In this document: in pieces, positions 35,722-43,991 of the stretch
How the letters are laid out: each line of letters begins with the position of its first letter
How positions within the stretch are numbered: position 1 is the first letter of the stretch
Assembly (NCBI GenBank): GCA_965230625.1
Contig: CBDDLL010000002.1
Location: forward strand, 868,001 to 932,000
From: Saccharicrinis sp965230625
GTDB lineage: Bacteria; Bacteroidota; Bacteroidia; Bacteroidales; Marinilabiliaceae
Direction of reading: 5' to 3'
Length of the DNA: 64,000 nt
Notes under the pieces: generated by a model
Told to the model about the DNA's origin: nothing
Database searches by the model: none
Seen by the model: the letters and a program-made list of their open reading frames with translations, nothing else
Made by a program: the position numbers and the translations under genes

Positions 35722-35753
35722 TTTGGATTGTAACAATATATACCATAGTTTTG
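35722..35753 (+). promoter_or_regulatory. blaI promoter between two operators
   Basis: TTTG (35722) and TAGTTTTG (35746; matches TAnnTTTG) are 20 bp apart, spacing typical of Bacteroidota promoters. The -7 box touches operator 2, so bound BlaI would block transcription. Confidence 0.6.
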
Positions 35754-35770
35754 TTACGAAATATTCGTAA
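35754..35770. promoter_or_regulatory. Palindromic operator 2 (BlaI-type)
   Basis: TTACGAAATATTCGTAA, a perfect 17 bp dyad 4 bp before the chosen blaI start. It rules out the upstream in-frame start at 35751. Confidence 0.7.
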
Positions 35771-35774
35771 TAAG

Positions 35775-36146
35775 ATGAAAAACTACATTTATAAACTCAC
35801 TGCCAAGGAATTAGAAATTCTTCTTATTCTTTGGAATTTTGGCGAAGCAACTGTTAAAACAATCAACGACGAGCAAAACAAAGTTGATGAAGTTGGTTAT
35901 ACCACAACCTTAAAGTTAATGCAGTTAATGACTGAAAAAGGTATACTCGAAAGAGTAACAAAAGGCAGAAGTCATATCTACTTTTCGAACATTCCTGAAA
36001 AAGAAATGCAGGAGTATGTTTTTAAAAGATATACAAAAACGACTTCGGGTAAGTCTGCTATGAAACTGGTTTTAAAAGCCATGGGTAATCATAAGGGAAG
36101 CGATGATGATTTGAAAGAAATTAAAGACTTTTTAAATAATATTTAA
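35775..36146 (+). CDS. blaI: BlaI/MecI-family transcriptional repressor
   Basis: 123 residues from MKNYIYKLTAKELEILLILW. A winged-helix DNA-binding domain (ELEILLILWNFGEATVK; VGYTTTLKLMQLMTEKGILER) and a short helical dimerisation tail match the BlaI/MecI/CopY family. It should dimerise on the two TACGAA palindromes upstream and be released when the partner BlaR protein senses beta-lactam. It is followed 5 bp later by the blaR1-like gene. Confidence 0.93.
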   Translation: MKNYIYKLTAKELEILLILWNFGEATVKTINDEQNKVDEVGYTTTLKLMQLMTEKGILERVTKGRSHIYFSNIPEKEMQEYVFKRYTKTTSGKSAMKLVLKAMGNHKGSDDDLKEIKDFLNNI

Positions 36147-36151
36147 CCACT

Positions 36152-38023
36152 ATGAACCTTATTTTACCTAGCACAGCATCCGTTATTTTAAACAGTCTTG
36201 GATGGACGATAATGCATTCCATATGGCAAGGTTTACTTCTTATTGTTGCATTCTTTTTGTTATTGATACTTAGCAAAAAAAAGAATATTCGTTTCAAATA
36301 TTACATGAGCCTAACCTTACTATTTATATTCTTAGGCGCTGTAGTAACTACATTCTTAATCTCTTTTAGCAATAACACTCAATTAACTCACACCAACTTC
36401 TCTTCCATTAACGAATCGGCTATAGTATTGCCCGAATATACTGATTATGTAAAGAATAAACCTGTTAATGAAGTCAACATTGAATCAAGTAATTATTATA
36501 TCAATATTTTAATTCATTTAGAAAGATTACTCTATTATTTAAACAAGGTAAGTAATGTAATTGCCGTTTTGTGGATAGTTTGTGTTTTTGCTTTACTTCT
36601 AAATCACATATTGAGTTTTATTAAGTTAAATCGTCTCCTTAAACATTCATTAAATCAAACATCTAACAAATGGCAAAAAGTTGTTGATCATATATGTATT
36701 GAGAACTCTTTAAGCAAAAAAATCAAGGTACTAATAAGCCCTTTTATTAACAGTCCATTTGTTTATGGGATAATAAAACCAGTAATTCTTTTCCCGTTAA
36801 AACTAATAACTACGCTTAGTGAAGAAGAGATTAAATCACTTCTTATTCATGAAATAGCACATATAAAAAGATACGATCCTGTATTTAATATATTTCAGGT
36901 ATTTATGGAGTCACTATTCTTCTATCAGCCTGCAGTATGGTATATCTCAAAAAAAATACGAATACAACGTGAAATTATTTGCGATAGCTTAGTTGGAGAA
37001 CTGCATGAGAACAAGAAAACTTATATAGATGCCCTTATAAAAACTGAAGAGTTACGATTGAACAACCAACTTTTAATTGCTGCCAAAAAAAATCAAAATG
37101 AGTTGCTTTTGCGCATCAAGTGGCTTCTATCTATTAAACCTACAAATTACGATCAACGAAAACCATTTCATTTTATGCTCCCAATAGTAGCACTCCTGTT
37201 ATTGTCAGCGTTTTCTTTTATCGCAATTAATAACTCAAATAAAAGCAATCTTATTCAACAAGAAAACTTTAGTAAGATAGTTACCAAATACCTCCCTCCT
37301 ACCAAGAGTTCGATTGTTGTTTTTGATACAAATAGCAAAAAGTATTTATATTTTAACGATTCTATTTGCCATCAAAAATATTCTCCAATGTCAACATTTA
37401 AAATTGTATCCTCATTATTTGCTCTTGAATCAGGAGTTGCAAAAGATATAAATTTTACAATTCCTTGGGATAGTTTAAAATATCCGGGAGAACCTTGGAT
37501 GTATAAAAGTAAACCTCAGAAATTCTGGTTTAGAGATCAAAACCTTCAAACAGCACTCAAATATTCTGTGAATTGGTTCTATTCTGAACTTCATCAGCTT
37601 TTGGGAAAAGAAAAAATCCAGGATTTTTTGTCGCAATGCGAATATGGAAATAATCACAAGTTAAATAGATTTGGAGGTTTTTGGTTCAATGGCTCGCTAA
37701 AAATTTCAGCTGTTGAGCAAGTTGAATTCCTAAAAGCACTTAATTCTAAATCTGTTAACGGATTTTCTGATAAATCGCAGGAAGAAACTAAAAGGATTAT
37801 GCTGAACCATTCAAGTACCAACTACAAAATCTATGGTAAAACCGGTACCGGAGAAATAAAAAACGATAATCTTATTTGCTGGTATGTTGGTTTTGTTGAA
37901 ACCCAAGCCAATACTTATGTATTTGCCTTCAACATGTTAGTAAAAACATATAAAGATATGCCTACTGATGAACGCATTGAAGTAGTTAAGTATATTTTCA
38001 AAGACTTAAACATATTAAATTAA
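36152..38023 (+). CDS. blaR1: BlaR1-like beta-lactam sensor/signal-transducer protease
   Basis: 623 residues. Membrane helices near 15-40, 45-70 and 125-150 and an M56 metalloprotease with HEIAH (zinc His and Glu, near residue 232) lie on the inner side; one more helix (MLPIVALLLLSAFSFIAI, ~340) leads to a periplasmic class D-like sensor (~370-623). That sensor has STFK (acylated Ser and Lys), SVN (YSVNWFY), FWFNGS and YGKTGTG. This is the full BlaR1 layout: beta-lactam acylates the Ser, the protease cuts, and BlaI repression is lifted. The SVN motif, not SxV as in OXA enzymes, is the known hallmark of BlaR1 sensors. Confidence 0.93.
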   Translation: MNLILPSTASVILNSLGWTIMHSIWQGLLLIVAFFLLLILSKKKNIRFKYYMSLTLLFIFLGAVVTTFLISFSNNTQLTHTNFSSINESAIVLPEYTDYVKNKPVNEVNIESSNYYINILIHLERLLYYLNKVSNVIAVLWIVCVFALLLNHILSFIKLNRLLKHSLNQTSNKWQKVVDHICIENSLSKKIKVLISPFINSPFVYGIIKPVILFPLKLITTLSEEEIKSLLIHEIAHIKRYDPVFNIFQVFMESLFFYQPAVWYISKKIRIQREIICDSLVGELHENKKTYIDALIKTEELRLNNQLLIAAKKNQNELLLRIKWLLSIKPTNYDQRKPFHFMLPIVALLLLSAFSFIAINNSNKSNLIQQENFSKIVTKYLPPTKSSIVVFDTNSKKYLYFNDSICHQKYSPMSTFKIVSSLFALESGVAKDINFTIPWDSLKYPGEPWMYKSKPQKFWFRDQNLQTALKYSVNWFYSELHQLLGKEKIQDFLSQCEYGNNHKLNRFGGFWFNGSLKISAVEQVEFLKALNSKSVNGFSDKSQEETKRIMLNHSSTNYKIYGKTGTGEIKNDNLICWYVGFVETQANTYVFAFNMLVKTYKDMPTDERIEVVKYIFKDLNILN

Positions 38024-38031
38024 ATACCTCC

Positions 38032-38217
38032 ATGAGAAAATATATTCTGGGATTTTTATTTTTTCTTCTACTATCATATCATATCTTTTGTCAGAAAAAA
38101 GTATCTATTTCGATTGATGATGTTCCTAATACTAGGAAATATAAGCACGATAATTATTGCCTTAAACTATTGGATAAGCTGGATTCTTTAAACATTTCTA
38201 TTTTTATAAACACATGA
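38032..38217 (+). pseudogene. N-terminal fragment of a polysaccharide deacetylase
   Basis: 61 codons: signal peptide (ILGFLFFLLLSYHIFC) then KKVSISIDDVPNTRKY, the first metal-site motif (DD) of the NodB-type deacetylase fold. It stops after NISIFINT where relatives continue for ~200 residues. The TGA overlaps the metallo-beta-lactamase start (ATGA). A deletion appears to have fused the remnant in front of that gene; it may now act as a coupled leader. Confidence 0.75.
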
Positions 38218-39059
38218 AAAATCTAATTCTCTTTTTACTTTTTATTGTTGGAATTACTAACTCTATGCATAGCCAACATAAACAGCATTTAAAACAAACA
38301 AAAATTAGTGACGACCTTTATTACAATCAGATATCTGATAGTATTTTTATGATAACACATTATTTCCCTCACTGGGGTGGAAACAATATGTTTATACTAC
38401 TACCTAACAATAAGGGGGTATTAATAGATACTCCTTATGAAAATACCGGAACAGAATCTCTCTTAAACTGGATATCAAACCGTTTTGGCAAAATTGATTT
38501 AACTGTTATTGTAACTGGTTTTCATCAGGATAACCTTGGAGGAAATGAAATCCTTATTTCGAAAGGTATTGATGTTTATGGCGCAGACCTAACCAAAAAA
38601 CTAGTTCTTGAGCAAGGAGATTCCTTTAAAAATCTCATATTAAAATCCGTTATAAACAATAAAAGTAAAAAGTACTTTGATTCTTACAGTAACCTAAACC
38701 TTACTCCTCCTAACAAGACATTCCCCATACAAAAAGGGCTTAAGCTGAAGATTGAAAATGAGCTTTTTGAAGTGTATTTCCCAGGCGAAAGTCACACTAT
38801 TGACAATACAGTTGTTTACCTGCACCATAACAAAATTCTATTTGGAGGCTGCATGTTTAAAGGATTTATGTACAAAACCCCGGGTTATTTAGGTTTTGCT
38901 AATATAAATGAATGGCCAAAGTCAATCGAAAAGGTAATTAAAAGATTTCCAGATAGTGAAATAGTTATACCTGGACATGGCGATTATGGTAATATTAAAA
39001 TATTAAATCATTCTTTAAAAATAGTGAACGAATACATCAAAAAAAATTCCTCAAAATAG
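38214..39059 (+). CDS. Subclass B1-type metallo-beta-lactamase with altered zinc site
   Basis: 281 residues with signal peptide (ILFLLFIVGITNSMHSQ). The MBL fold is clear: the B1 motif region reads VTGFHQDNLGG, where true B1 enzymes have THxHxD. The first zinc-1 His is Gly (G102) while H104, D106, H194 (GESHTIDN), C213 (LFGGCMFKG) and H255 (PGHGDYG) are kept. The zinc-2 site (Asp, Cys, His) is therefore intact, as in mono-zinc B2 carbapenemases, which carry Asn at the same place. It may be a mono-zinc enzyme, a weak hydrolase or inactive. It lies in the blaI-blaR1 operon, overlapping the deacetylase fragment by 4 bp. Confidence 0.85.
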   Translation: MKNLILFLLFIVGITNSMHSQHKQHLKQTKISDDLYYNQISDSIFMITHYFPHWGGNNMFILLPNNKGVLIDTPYENTGTESLLNWISNRFGKIDLTVIVTGFHQDNLGGNEILISKGIDVYGADLTKKLVLEQGDSFKNLILKSVINNKSKKYFDSYSNLNLTPPNKTFPIQKGLKLKIENELFEVYFPGESHTIDNTVVYLHHNKILFGGCMFKGFMYKTPGYLGFANINEWPKSIEKVIKRFPDSEIVIPGHGDYGNIKILNHSLKIVNEYIKKNSSK

Positions 39060-39130
39060 TAGTGCTGAATTCCATCTTTGAGGATTGTATTTCGAAAAAA
39101 TCAGCAATAAAATTATAAAATACATCAATT

Positions 39131-39943
39131 ATGAAAATTACAACTTTAATTTGCTTCTTATTTTTCTATGCCTCTTCTTTTGCACAACAGACTAACCAGG
39201 AGTATTCTAGTTTAGATTTAGATTCGATATTTGGTAGTAATGATGGCACATTTGTACTGTACGACCTTAAAAATGACAAATACCAGATATATAATCCTGA
39301 TAGAGCAAAACAGAAGTTTGCTGTTCACTCTACATCAAAAATTTTGTGGTCAATTATTGGATTAGAAGAAAACTTAATAAAGAAAGAGACTGATATTGTA
39401 AAATGGGATAGTATAAAGTATCCTCGGAAAGATCTTTATTGGCCCTCTAAATTTGGTAAAGATCAGACAGCAGTATCAGCAATAAGGAATTCTGTAAACT
39501 GGTATTACATTGAGTTGTTTAAATCAATGACTCCAGAGTTGATTGAAAAATACCTTAATAACCTAAATTATCAAAAAGGATTTGATGTTGAACAGGTTCA
39601 TTATTTCGGATTGACATTTAGAATTCGAAAATCTGCATTTGACCAAATTGAATTTCTAAAAGGTGTTTATCAAAATAAATTTAAACTAAAACATAAAACG
39701 CTTTCTATTGTAAAAAAAGGAATGACCTTTGAAAAAAAGAAAAATTACGCTTTATATGCTAAAACAGGAACTGGTCCAATCAATGATGATATTGGAATTG
39801 GCTGGCTAATTGGATATGTTGAAAAAGATTCAAATGTATATTTCTTTGCATTCAATATAGAGGATAAAAATGAAGTTGAACTAGGAAAGCTTCGAACTGA
39901 TTATTCGATGAGAGTATTAAGAAGTTTAGAATTAATTGAATAA
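39131..39943 (+). CDS. Class D beta-lactamase-like protein, sensor-type active site
   Basis: 270 residues with signal peptide (TLICFLFFYASSFA). It is homologous throughout to the sensor domain of the adjacent BlaR1. S67-T-S-K70 is the acylated Ser/Lys pair and YAKTGTG the third motif. The second motif is SVN (NSVNWYY), as in BlaR1, not the SxV of OXA enzymes, and the Trp that stabilises the carboxylated Lys in OXA (FWxxG region) is replaced (VHYFGLTFRIRKS). It may bind beta-lactams without efficient turnover: a soluble trap or co-sensor rather than a hydrolase. An OXA-type annotation is possible but should be treated with caution. It follows the MBL gene by 71 bp. Confidence 0.82.
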   Translation: MKITTLICFLFFYASSFAQQTNQEYSSLDLDSIFGSNDGTFVLYDLKNDKYQIYNPDRAKQKFAVHSTSKILWSIIGLEENLIKKETDIVKWDSIKYPRKDLYWPSKFGKDQTAVSAIRNSVNWYYIELFKSMTPELIEKYLNNLNYQKGFDVEQVHYFGLTFRIRKSAFDQIEFLKGVYQNKFKLKHKTLSIVKKGMTFEKKKNYALYAKTGTGPINDDIGIGWLIGYVEKDSNVYFFAFNIEDKNEVELGKLRTDYSMRVLRSLELIE

Positions 39944-39952
39944 ATACTTGAA

Positions 39953-39978
39953 TAGTGTCCGCAAGAAAACTCCAATAT
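39953..39978. repeat. Short repeat, copy 1 (possible IS end)
   Basis: GTGTCCGCAAGAAAACTCC plus flanking bases (TA before, AAxxATTT-like after) recurs at 55730. It follows a stop codon in both places. It looks like the terminal sequence of an insertion sequence left behind after excision or deletion. Confidence 0.5.
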
Positions 39979-40078
39979 TTTAACAGGTTGTATTATCATG
40001 TATGTAATCTTTCTCAAATTAGTTTAACTTAAGATTTGAAAAAGATTACATAAAGAAAGATTTATATAACTAACAATA

Positions 40079-40429
40079 ATGAACTTAGATTTATTAGTAA
40101 ATAAATACGGAATCAGTATCTCAAGATTTGCACGAAGAATGCTAAGTGATGCTGAAATGGCAAAAGATGCTGCTCAAGAAACATGGTTCGAGATTGTAAA
40201 AAGCATTGACTCTTTTAATAACGAATCGGATATCTCAACCTGGATTTATGTTATTGCTAAACGTACCATATTAAGATATGCAAAGAATGAAAGAGTTGTA
40301 AATCATACACATTTAGACTATTGCATTTCTAAAGGACAAATAGAGTTTGATGATACCGAAGAGCGAAAAGAAGAATGGATAAAAGAAAAGTGCAATGATT
40401 GTATTACTGTCTATATTTGTTGTTTGTAA
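40079..40429 (+). pseudogene. Truncated ECF sigma factor
   Basis: 116 residues covering region 2 (KDAAQETWFEIVKSIDSFN; ISTWIYVIAKRTILRYAK). The Cys-containing link (EEWIKEKCNDCI) is followed by a run-off end (TVYICCL) instead of region 4. Relatives continue with the region 4 HTH. Either the gene is broken by a frameshift with loss of the 3' half, or it encodes a region-2-only protein. The complete sigma gene 53 bp downstream is a distant relative, not its missing half. Confidence 0.7.
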
Positions 40430-40482
40430 TTAAAACTGGTTAATCGTAAATAAAAAGTTTCTGAATATAATACAACATTATA

Positions 40483-41292
40483 ATGACTGACATTCATTTT
40501 AAAAATGCAATCAATGGAGACAGAAAGTCTTTAGAATATTTTGTAAATATTGTTAAGGATAAAATTTTTAATATCTCATTTTACTACATAGGAGACTTTC
40601 AATTGGCACAAGATTGTACCCAGGAGATTCTCATAAAGATTATATCTAACATTAAGCAATTGAATGATGCAGTAAAGTTTGAAAACTGGTCATATTCTCT
40701 TGCTTCAAATTATTTACGAAACTACATAAGAGATTCAAAGAAATACCAAGACATCTCTTTTGAGGCAATGGAAATGGAAAGCCGTAACCATTTGGAAATA
40801 AATTATACTGAAAATGATCTTTCAAATGAAACAAATGAACTTGTTTATGAGCTAAAGGTTTCCTGTACAATTGCTATGTTAATGTGTTTATCCAAAGAGG
40901 ACAGGATTTTATTTCTACTTTCTAACTTACTTGGTTTCAACAGCGTTAAAGTTAGTGAGATATTAAACATCAAACCTGAAGCAACTCGTAAACGTCTATC
41001 AAGGGCAAATAAAAAGATGAAGAACTTTATTGACAAAAATTGCGGTTTATTAAATAAGGAGAATTCTTGTGTTTGCAAGCAAAGAGTTAACTACGCTGTT
41101 CTGCAAAAAAGATTAACGGTTGGTGAACTCTATTTTCAGAACCATGAGTATTTAAGTGATAGTGAAAAGCTGGATGATAAAATAGAAAAGATGCATTATT
41201 TGGAAGATGTTGGACAAATTTTTAAAAACAATCCTAATTACACTTTAAAAAACAGCGAATTAAATAGGATCTACGAAATTTCTGAAATTTAA
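40483..41292 (+). CDS. ECF-family RNA polymerase sigma factor
   Basis: 269 residues. Sigma region 2 (residues ~10-80: QLAQDCTQEILIKIISNIKQ, FENWSYSLASNYLRNYIRD) and region 4 (~130-185: LSKEDRILFLLSNLLGFNSV, VSEILNIKPEATRKRLSRA) are intact. A Cys-bearing segment (NKENSCVCKQRVNYA) and a ~70-residue C-terminal extension follow, suggesting a built-in redox or metal-sensing domain. No anti-sigma gene is adjacent. Confidence 0.88.
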   Translation: MTDIHFKNAINGDRKSLEYFVNIVKDKIFNISFYYIGDFQLAQDCTQEILIKIISNIKQLNDAVKFENWSYSLASNYLRNYIRDSKKYQDISFEAMEMESRNHLEINYTENDLSNETNELVYELKVSCTIAMLMCLSKEDRILFLLSNLLGFNSVKVSEILNIKPEATRKRLSRANKKMKNFIDKNCGLLNKENSCVCKQRVNYAVLQKRLTVGELYFQNHEYLSDSEKLDDKIEKMHYLEDVGQIFKNNPNYTLKNSELNRIYEISEI

Positions 41293-41366
41293 TTTTCATG
41301 TTAGTGGTCACACTAATAATAAAGTTGTGTCTTAATAACAGATAATAACTTTATAAATTAAAATAC

Positions 41367-41684
41367 ATGAAAAAGATTATTCTTAGTTTATTTGTTGGTG
41401 CTGGTTTTGGTATAATAGATATAATTTCAATGGTAGTACAAGATCTACCTTGGTACGAAATTGCATCAGCTTTTTCTTTATGGGTAATTGCTGCCTTTTT
41501 TAACTTTTATACTGAGATGAAAATAAAAGGATTTATTAAAGGTATAATTATATCTTCATTAATTTGGATTCCTGCTTTTTTCTTAGTTTTTCCACAAGGA
41601 ACTAAAGTATTATTAATAATTACCATTACAAATATTGTTTTAGGTTCTTTATTAGGATTAATAGTAGAAAAGATTAAAAAATAA
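41367..41684 (+). CDS. Small membrane protein
   Basis: 105 residues, four hydrophobic helices with few charges (IILSLFVGAGFGIIDIISM; IASAFSLWVIAAFFNFY; GIIISSLIWIPAFFLVF; LLIITITNIVLGSLLGLIV). A common Bacteroidota small integral membrane protein of unknown function. It lies 75 bp after the sigma gene and may be in its operon or regulon. A strong hairpin follows the stop. Confidence 0.7.
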   Translation: MKKIILSLFVGAGFGIIDIISMVVQDLPWYEIASAFSLWVIAAFFNFYTEMKIKGFIKGIIISSLIWIPAFFLVFPQGTKVLLIITITNIVLGSLLGLIVEKIKK

Positions 41685-41703
41685 CATTTATCTTACAAAA
41701 ACA

Positions 41704-41767
41704 TAGTAGTGCTCGTTATGCAAGAGGTAACTTTATTTAAACCTGCCTCACTTAACGAGCATTACTA
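41704..41767 (+). terminator. Long stem-loop after the small membrane protein gene
   Basis: TAGTAGTGCTCGTTA faces TAACGAGCATTACTA (14 of 15 paired), with a second inner stem (AGAGG/CCTGCCTC). Only a weak T-rich stretch follows, so it may be a terminator or an RNA-stability element. Confidence 0.55.
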
Positions 41768-41908
41768 TATTTGTTACAAGCAATTTTGTGATTCTTATGT
41801 TTAGATTATTCAATAAATTAGTATCACAAAAGAATGGATCATAGTAACCGATAATACCCAAATGATTGGTAAGCAAAATCCTTTTGAAATTAAATTGAAA
41901 AGAATTTT

Positions 41909-42724
41909 ATGACAAAAAGTTTTATTATTGGAGCATTAATAGTTATAACTGTTTTATACCTGGCTATTTGTTTATTATTATATAGTTTCCAGGAAAAATT
42001 GTTATTCTTCCCTCAAAAGTTGGATAAGGATTTTAAGTTTAGTTTTAATCAGCCATTTGAAGAGATCGACATCAGAACTTCTGATAACATAAGTTTGCAT
42101 GGAATTCTATTCAAAACAGATAATCCCAAAGGTCTGATATTTTATTTACATGGTAATGCAGGGTCTTTACATTCGTGGGGTAATGTTGCCGAACTTTATA
42201 CAGACATGAACTATGATGTATTTATTTTAGATTATCGTGGTTATGGAAAAAGCGAAGGAAAAATAGAAAGTCAAAAACAAATTTACCAAGACGTTCAAAT
42301 TACTTACAACAACTTAAAACAAAGATATCAAGAAGACAACATTATTATTTTAGGATATTCCATCGGAACTGGATTAGCATCTTTTACAGCTTCAAATAAT
42401 AATCCTAAACTTTTAATACTTCAATCACCTTATTATTCCTTAACCGACATGGTAAGACGCCACTACCCTATCATCCCAAGTTTTATTTTAAAATACAAAT
42501 TCAACAATAGCAAACATATCTCAAAATGTAAAATGCCCATTGTCATATTTCATGGCGACCAGGATGAAGTAATTTACCATGGTTCCTCAATAAAACTAAA
42601 AAATCATTTTTCGGAAAAGGATACCTTAATAACCCTCTATGGACAAAAGCATAATGGAATGACATTTAATCCTGATTACATAAAAGCAATAAAAAAATAC
42701 TTAGTCAATAATCGCAAAAAATAA
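41909..42724 (+). CDS. Membrane-anchored alpha/beta hydrolase (YfhR/BAAT-like)
   Basis: 271 residues. An N-terminal membrane anchor (FIIGALIVITVLYLAICLLLY) precedes a serine-aminopeptidase-like domain: HGNAG oxyanion loop, DYRGYGKSEG, the elbow GYSIGTG (Ser near residue 152), a catalytic Asp in FHGDQDEV and His in GQKHNGM. Such proteins are hydrolases of unknown ester or peptide substrates at the inner membrane. It ends 2 bp before the next gene, so the two are one operon. Confidence 0.88.
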   Translation: MTKSFIIGALIVITVLYLAICLLLYSFQEKLLFFPQKLDKDFKFSFNQPFEEIDIRTSDNISLHGILFKTDNPKGLIFYLHGNAGSLHSWGNVAELYTDMNYDVFILDYRGYGKSEGKIESQKQIYQDVQITYNNLKQRYQEDNIIILGYSIGTGLASFTASNNNPKLLILQSPYYSLTDMVRRHYPIIPSFILKYKFNNSKHISKCKMPIVIFHGDQDEVIYHGSSIKLKNHFSEKDTLITLYGQKHNGMTFNPDYIKAIKKYLVNNRKK

Positions 42725-42726
42725 AA

Positions 42727-43668
42727 ATGTTGTTTGAAAAGATATTTAGAGAATCAAATGTAATTCTAACCGAAGGAGCTTTGGTCGAAAGATTAAAAGC
42801 TGAGTTTAATGCCTCAATGGATAAATATGTAAATCATGCAGGTTTGATTTATAGTAATCCAGAAGCTCTTGAAATACTTTATAAACAGTATATAAACATT
42901 GCGCAAAAACATAACCTTCCTATTATGGTTATGACTCCTACTCGTAAAGTAAATTCTGAATCAGTTAAAGAATCTCAATTTTATGATAAAAACTTAATCC
43001 CTGATTCTTGTAAATACCTAAATCAGATCAAATTAAGCTATAATAAATATGCGCAAAATATATTAATTGGTGGTTTGTTAGGATGTAAAGGGGATGCATA
43101 TAGTGGCAAGAAAATCCTTAACATTGAGGAATCTTATACTTTTCATAAACAACAAACTATACAATTTCAAAAGGAAAAAATAGATTATTTATTTGCTGGG
43201 ATAATGCCTGAAATTAATGAAACCATTGGAATGGCTAAAGCTATGTCCGAAACAAATATCCCCTATGTAATTAGTTTCATGCTAAAAAAGGATGGCTGTT
43301 TAATGGATAGTACACTTTTATCTGATGCAATAAAAATTATTGACGAGCAGGATTTTCCCAAACCAATATGTTATATGACTAATTGTATTCACCCAACTAA
43401 TTTAATTGAAGCATTAAATCACAAAAAGAACAAAAACAGTCCTCAACTAAAAAGATTTATAGGAATACAATCCAATGCATCTATTTTAAGTCCAGAAGAA
43501 TTAAATAATTGTAATATCCTTGATCAAGATGATTTTAACAATATTGTGGAAGAGATGTGTTTTCTGCAGAAGAATTTCAATTTTAAAATATTTGGAGGAT
43601 GCTGTGGTACAAATGATAAGTTTATTGAGGGTTTATCTTTTGAGTCAAAAAAGTTTGCAAAGCAATAA
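42727..43668 (+). CDS. Homocysteine S-methyltransferase family protein
   Basis: 313 residues, a zinc-dependent methyltransferase barrel. The zinc Cys residues are in YMTNCIHPTN and the C-terminal FGGCCGTND. ILTEGALVERLK opens the barrel. It transfers a methyl group from an S-methyl donor such as S-methylmethionine to a thiol like homocysteine. It is coupled to the hydrolase gene upstream. Its stop is followed directly by the leader repeat at 43.67 kb. Confidence 0.9.
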   Translation: MLFEKIFRESNVILTEGALVERLKAEFNASMDKYVNHAGLIYSNPEALEILYKQYINIAQKHNLPIMVMTPTRKVNSESVKESQFYDKNLIPDSCKYLNQIKLSYNKYAQNILIGGLLGCKGDAYSGKKILNIEESYTFHKQQTIQFQKEKIDYLFAGIMPEINETIGMAKAMSETNIPYVISFMLKKDGCLMDSTLLSDAIKIIDEQDFPKPICYMTNCIHPTNLIEALNHKKNKNSPQLKRFIGIQSNASILSPEELNNCNILDQDDFNNIVEEMCFLQKNFNFKIFGGCCGTNDKFIEGLSFESKKFAKQ

Positions 43669-43949
43669 TTTTATCTTCTCCTACAGGGATTGCAGGCCTT
43701 CACCACTACCCTCTCATTTAAAAAAGAGGTATAATAAAGTTGACTCAAGATATTTCTTAGACAAGGAACTTATCCCAGAAACATAGTATATACTTTTGTT
43801 AATAGTATTAATAATTATAATTTCGAGGCAATATTTTTAAAATAACATATTATAATTTTAAGAAATTAACCATTTCGTTCCAATTGGTCATATAAAGAAC
43901 AACAAATGTATACATATAATAAAAATAAAAGCAATATACATATAGTTAC
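43669..43949 (+). repeat. Cassette leader, copy 1 (attI-like position)
   Basis: About 280 bp that recurs at 61918-62196. The right 170 bp (from 43781; ACTTTTGTTAATAGTATTAA, AAAATAACATATTATAATTT, AAGAACAACAAATG) are most alike. It ends exactly where GTTAGGC opens a cassette. An AT-rich -7-like box (TATAATTTCG) lies inside. No integrase gene is beside it. Confidence 0.7.
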
Positions 43950-43991
43950 GTTAGGCTTCATGCTGACACAACCCGATAATGAAAAAATATT

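Noticed and set aside
43520..43786. 88-codon frame overlapping the end of the methyltransferase gene
   Set aside because: It is a frame shadow of the zinc-binding C-terminus and runs into the leader repeat.
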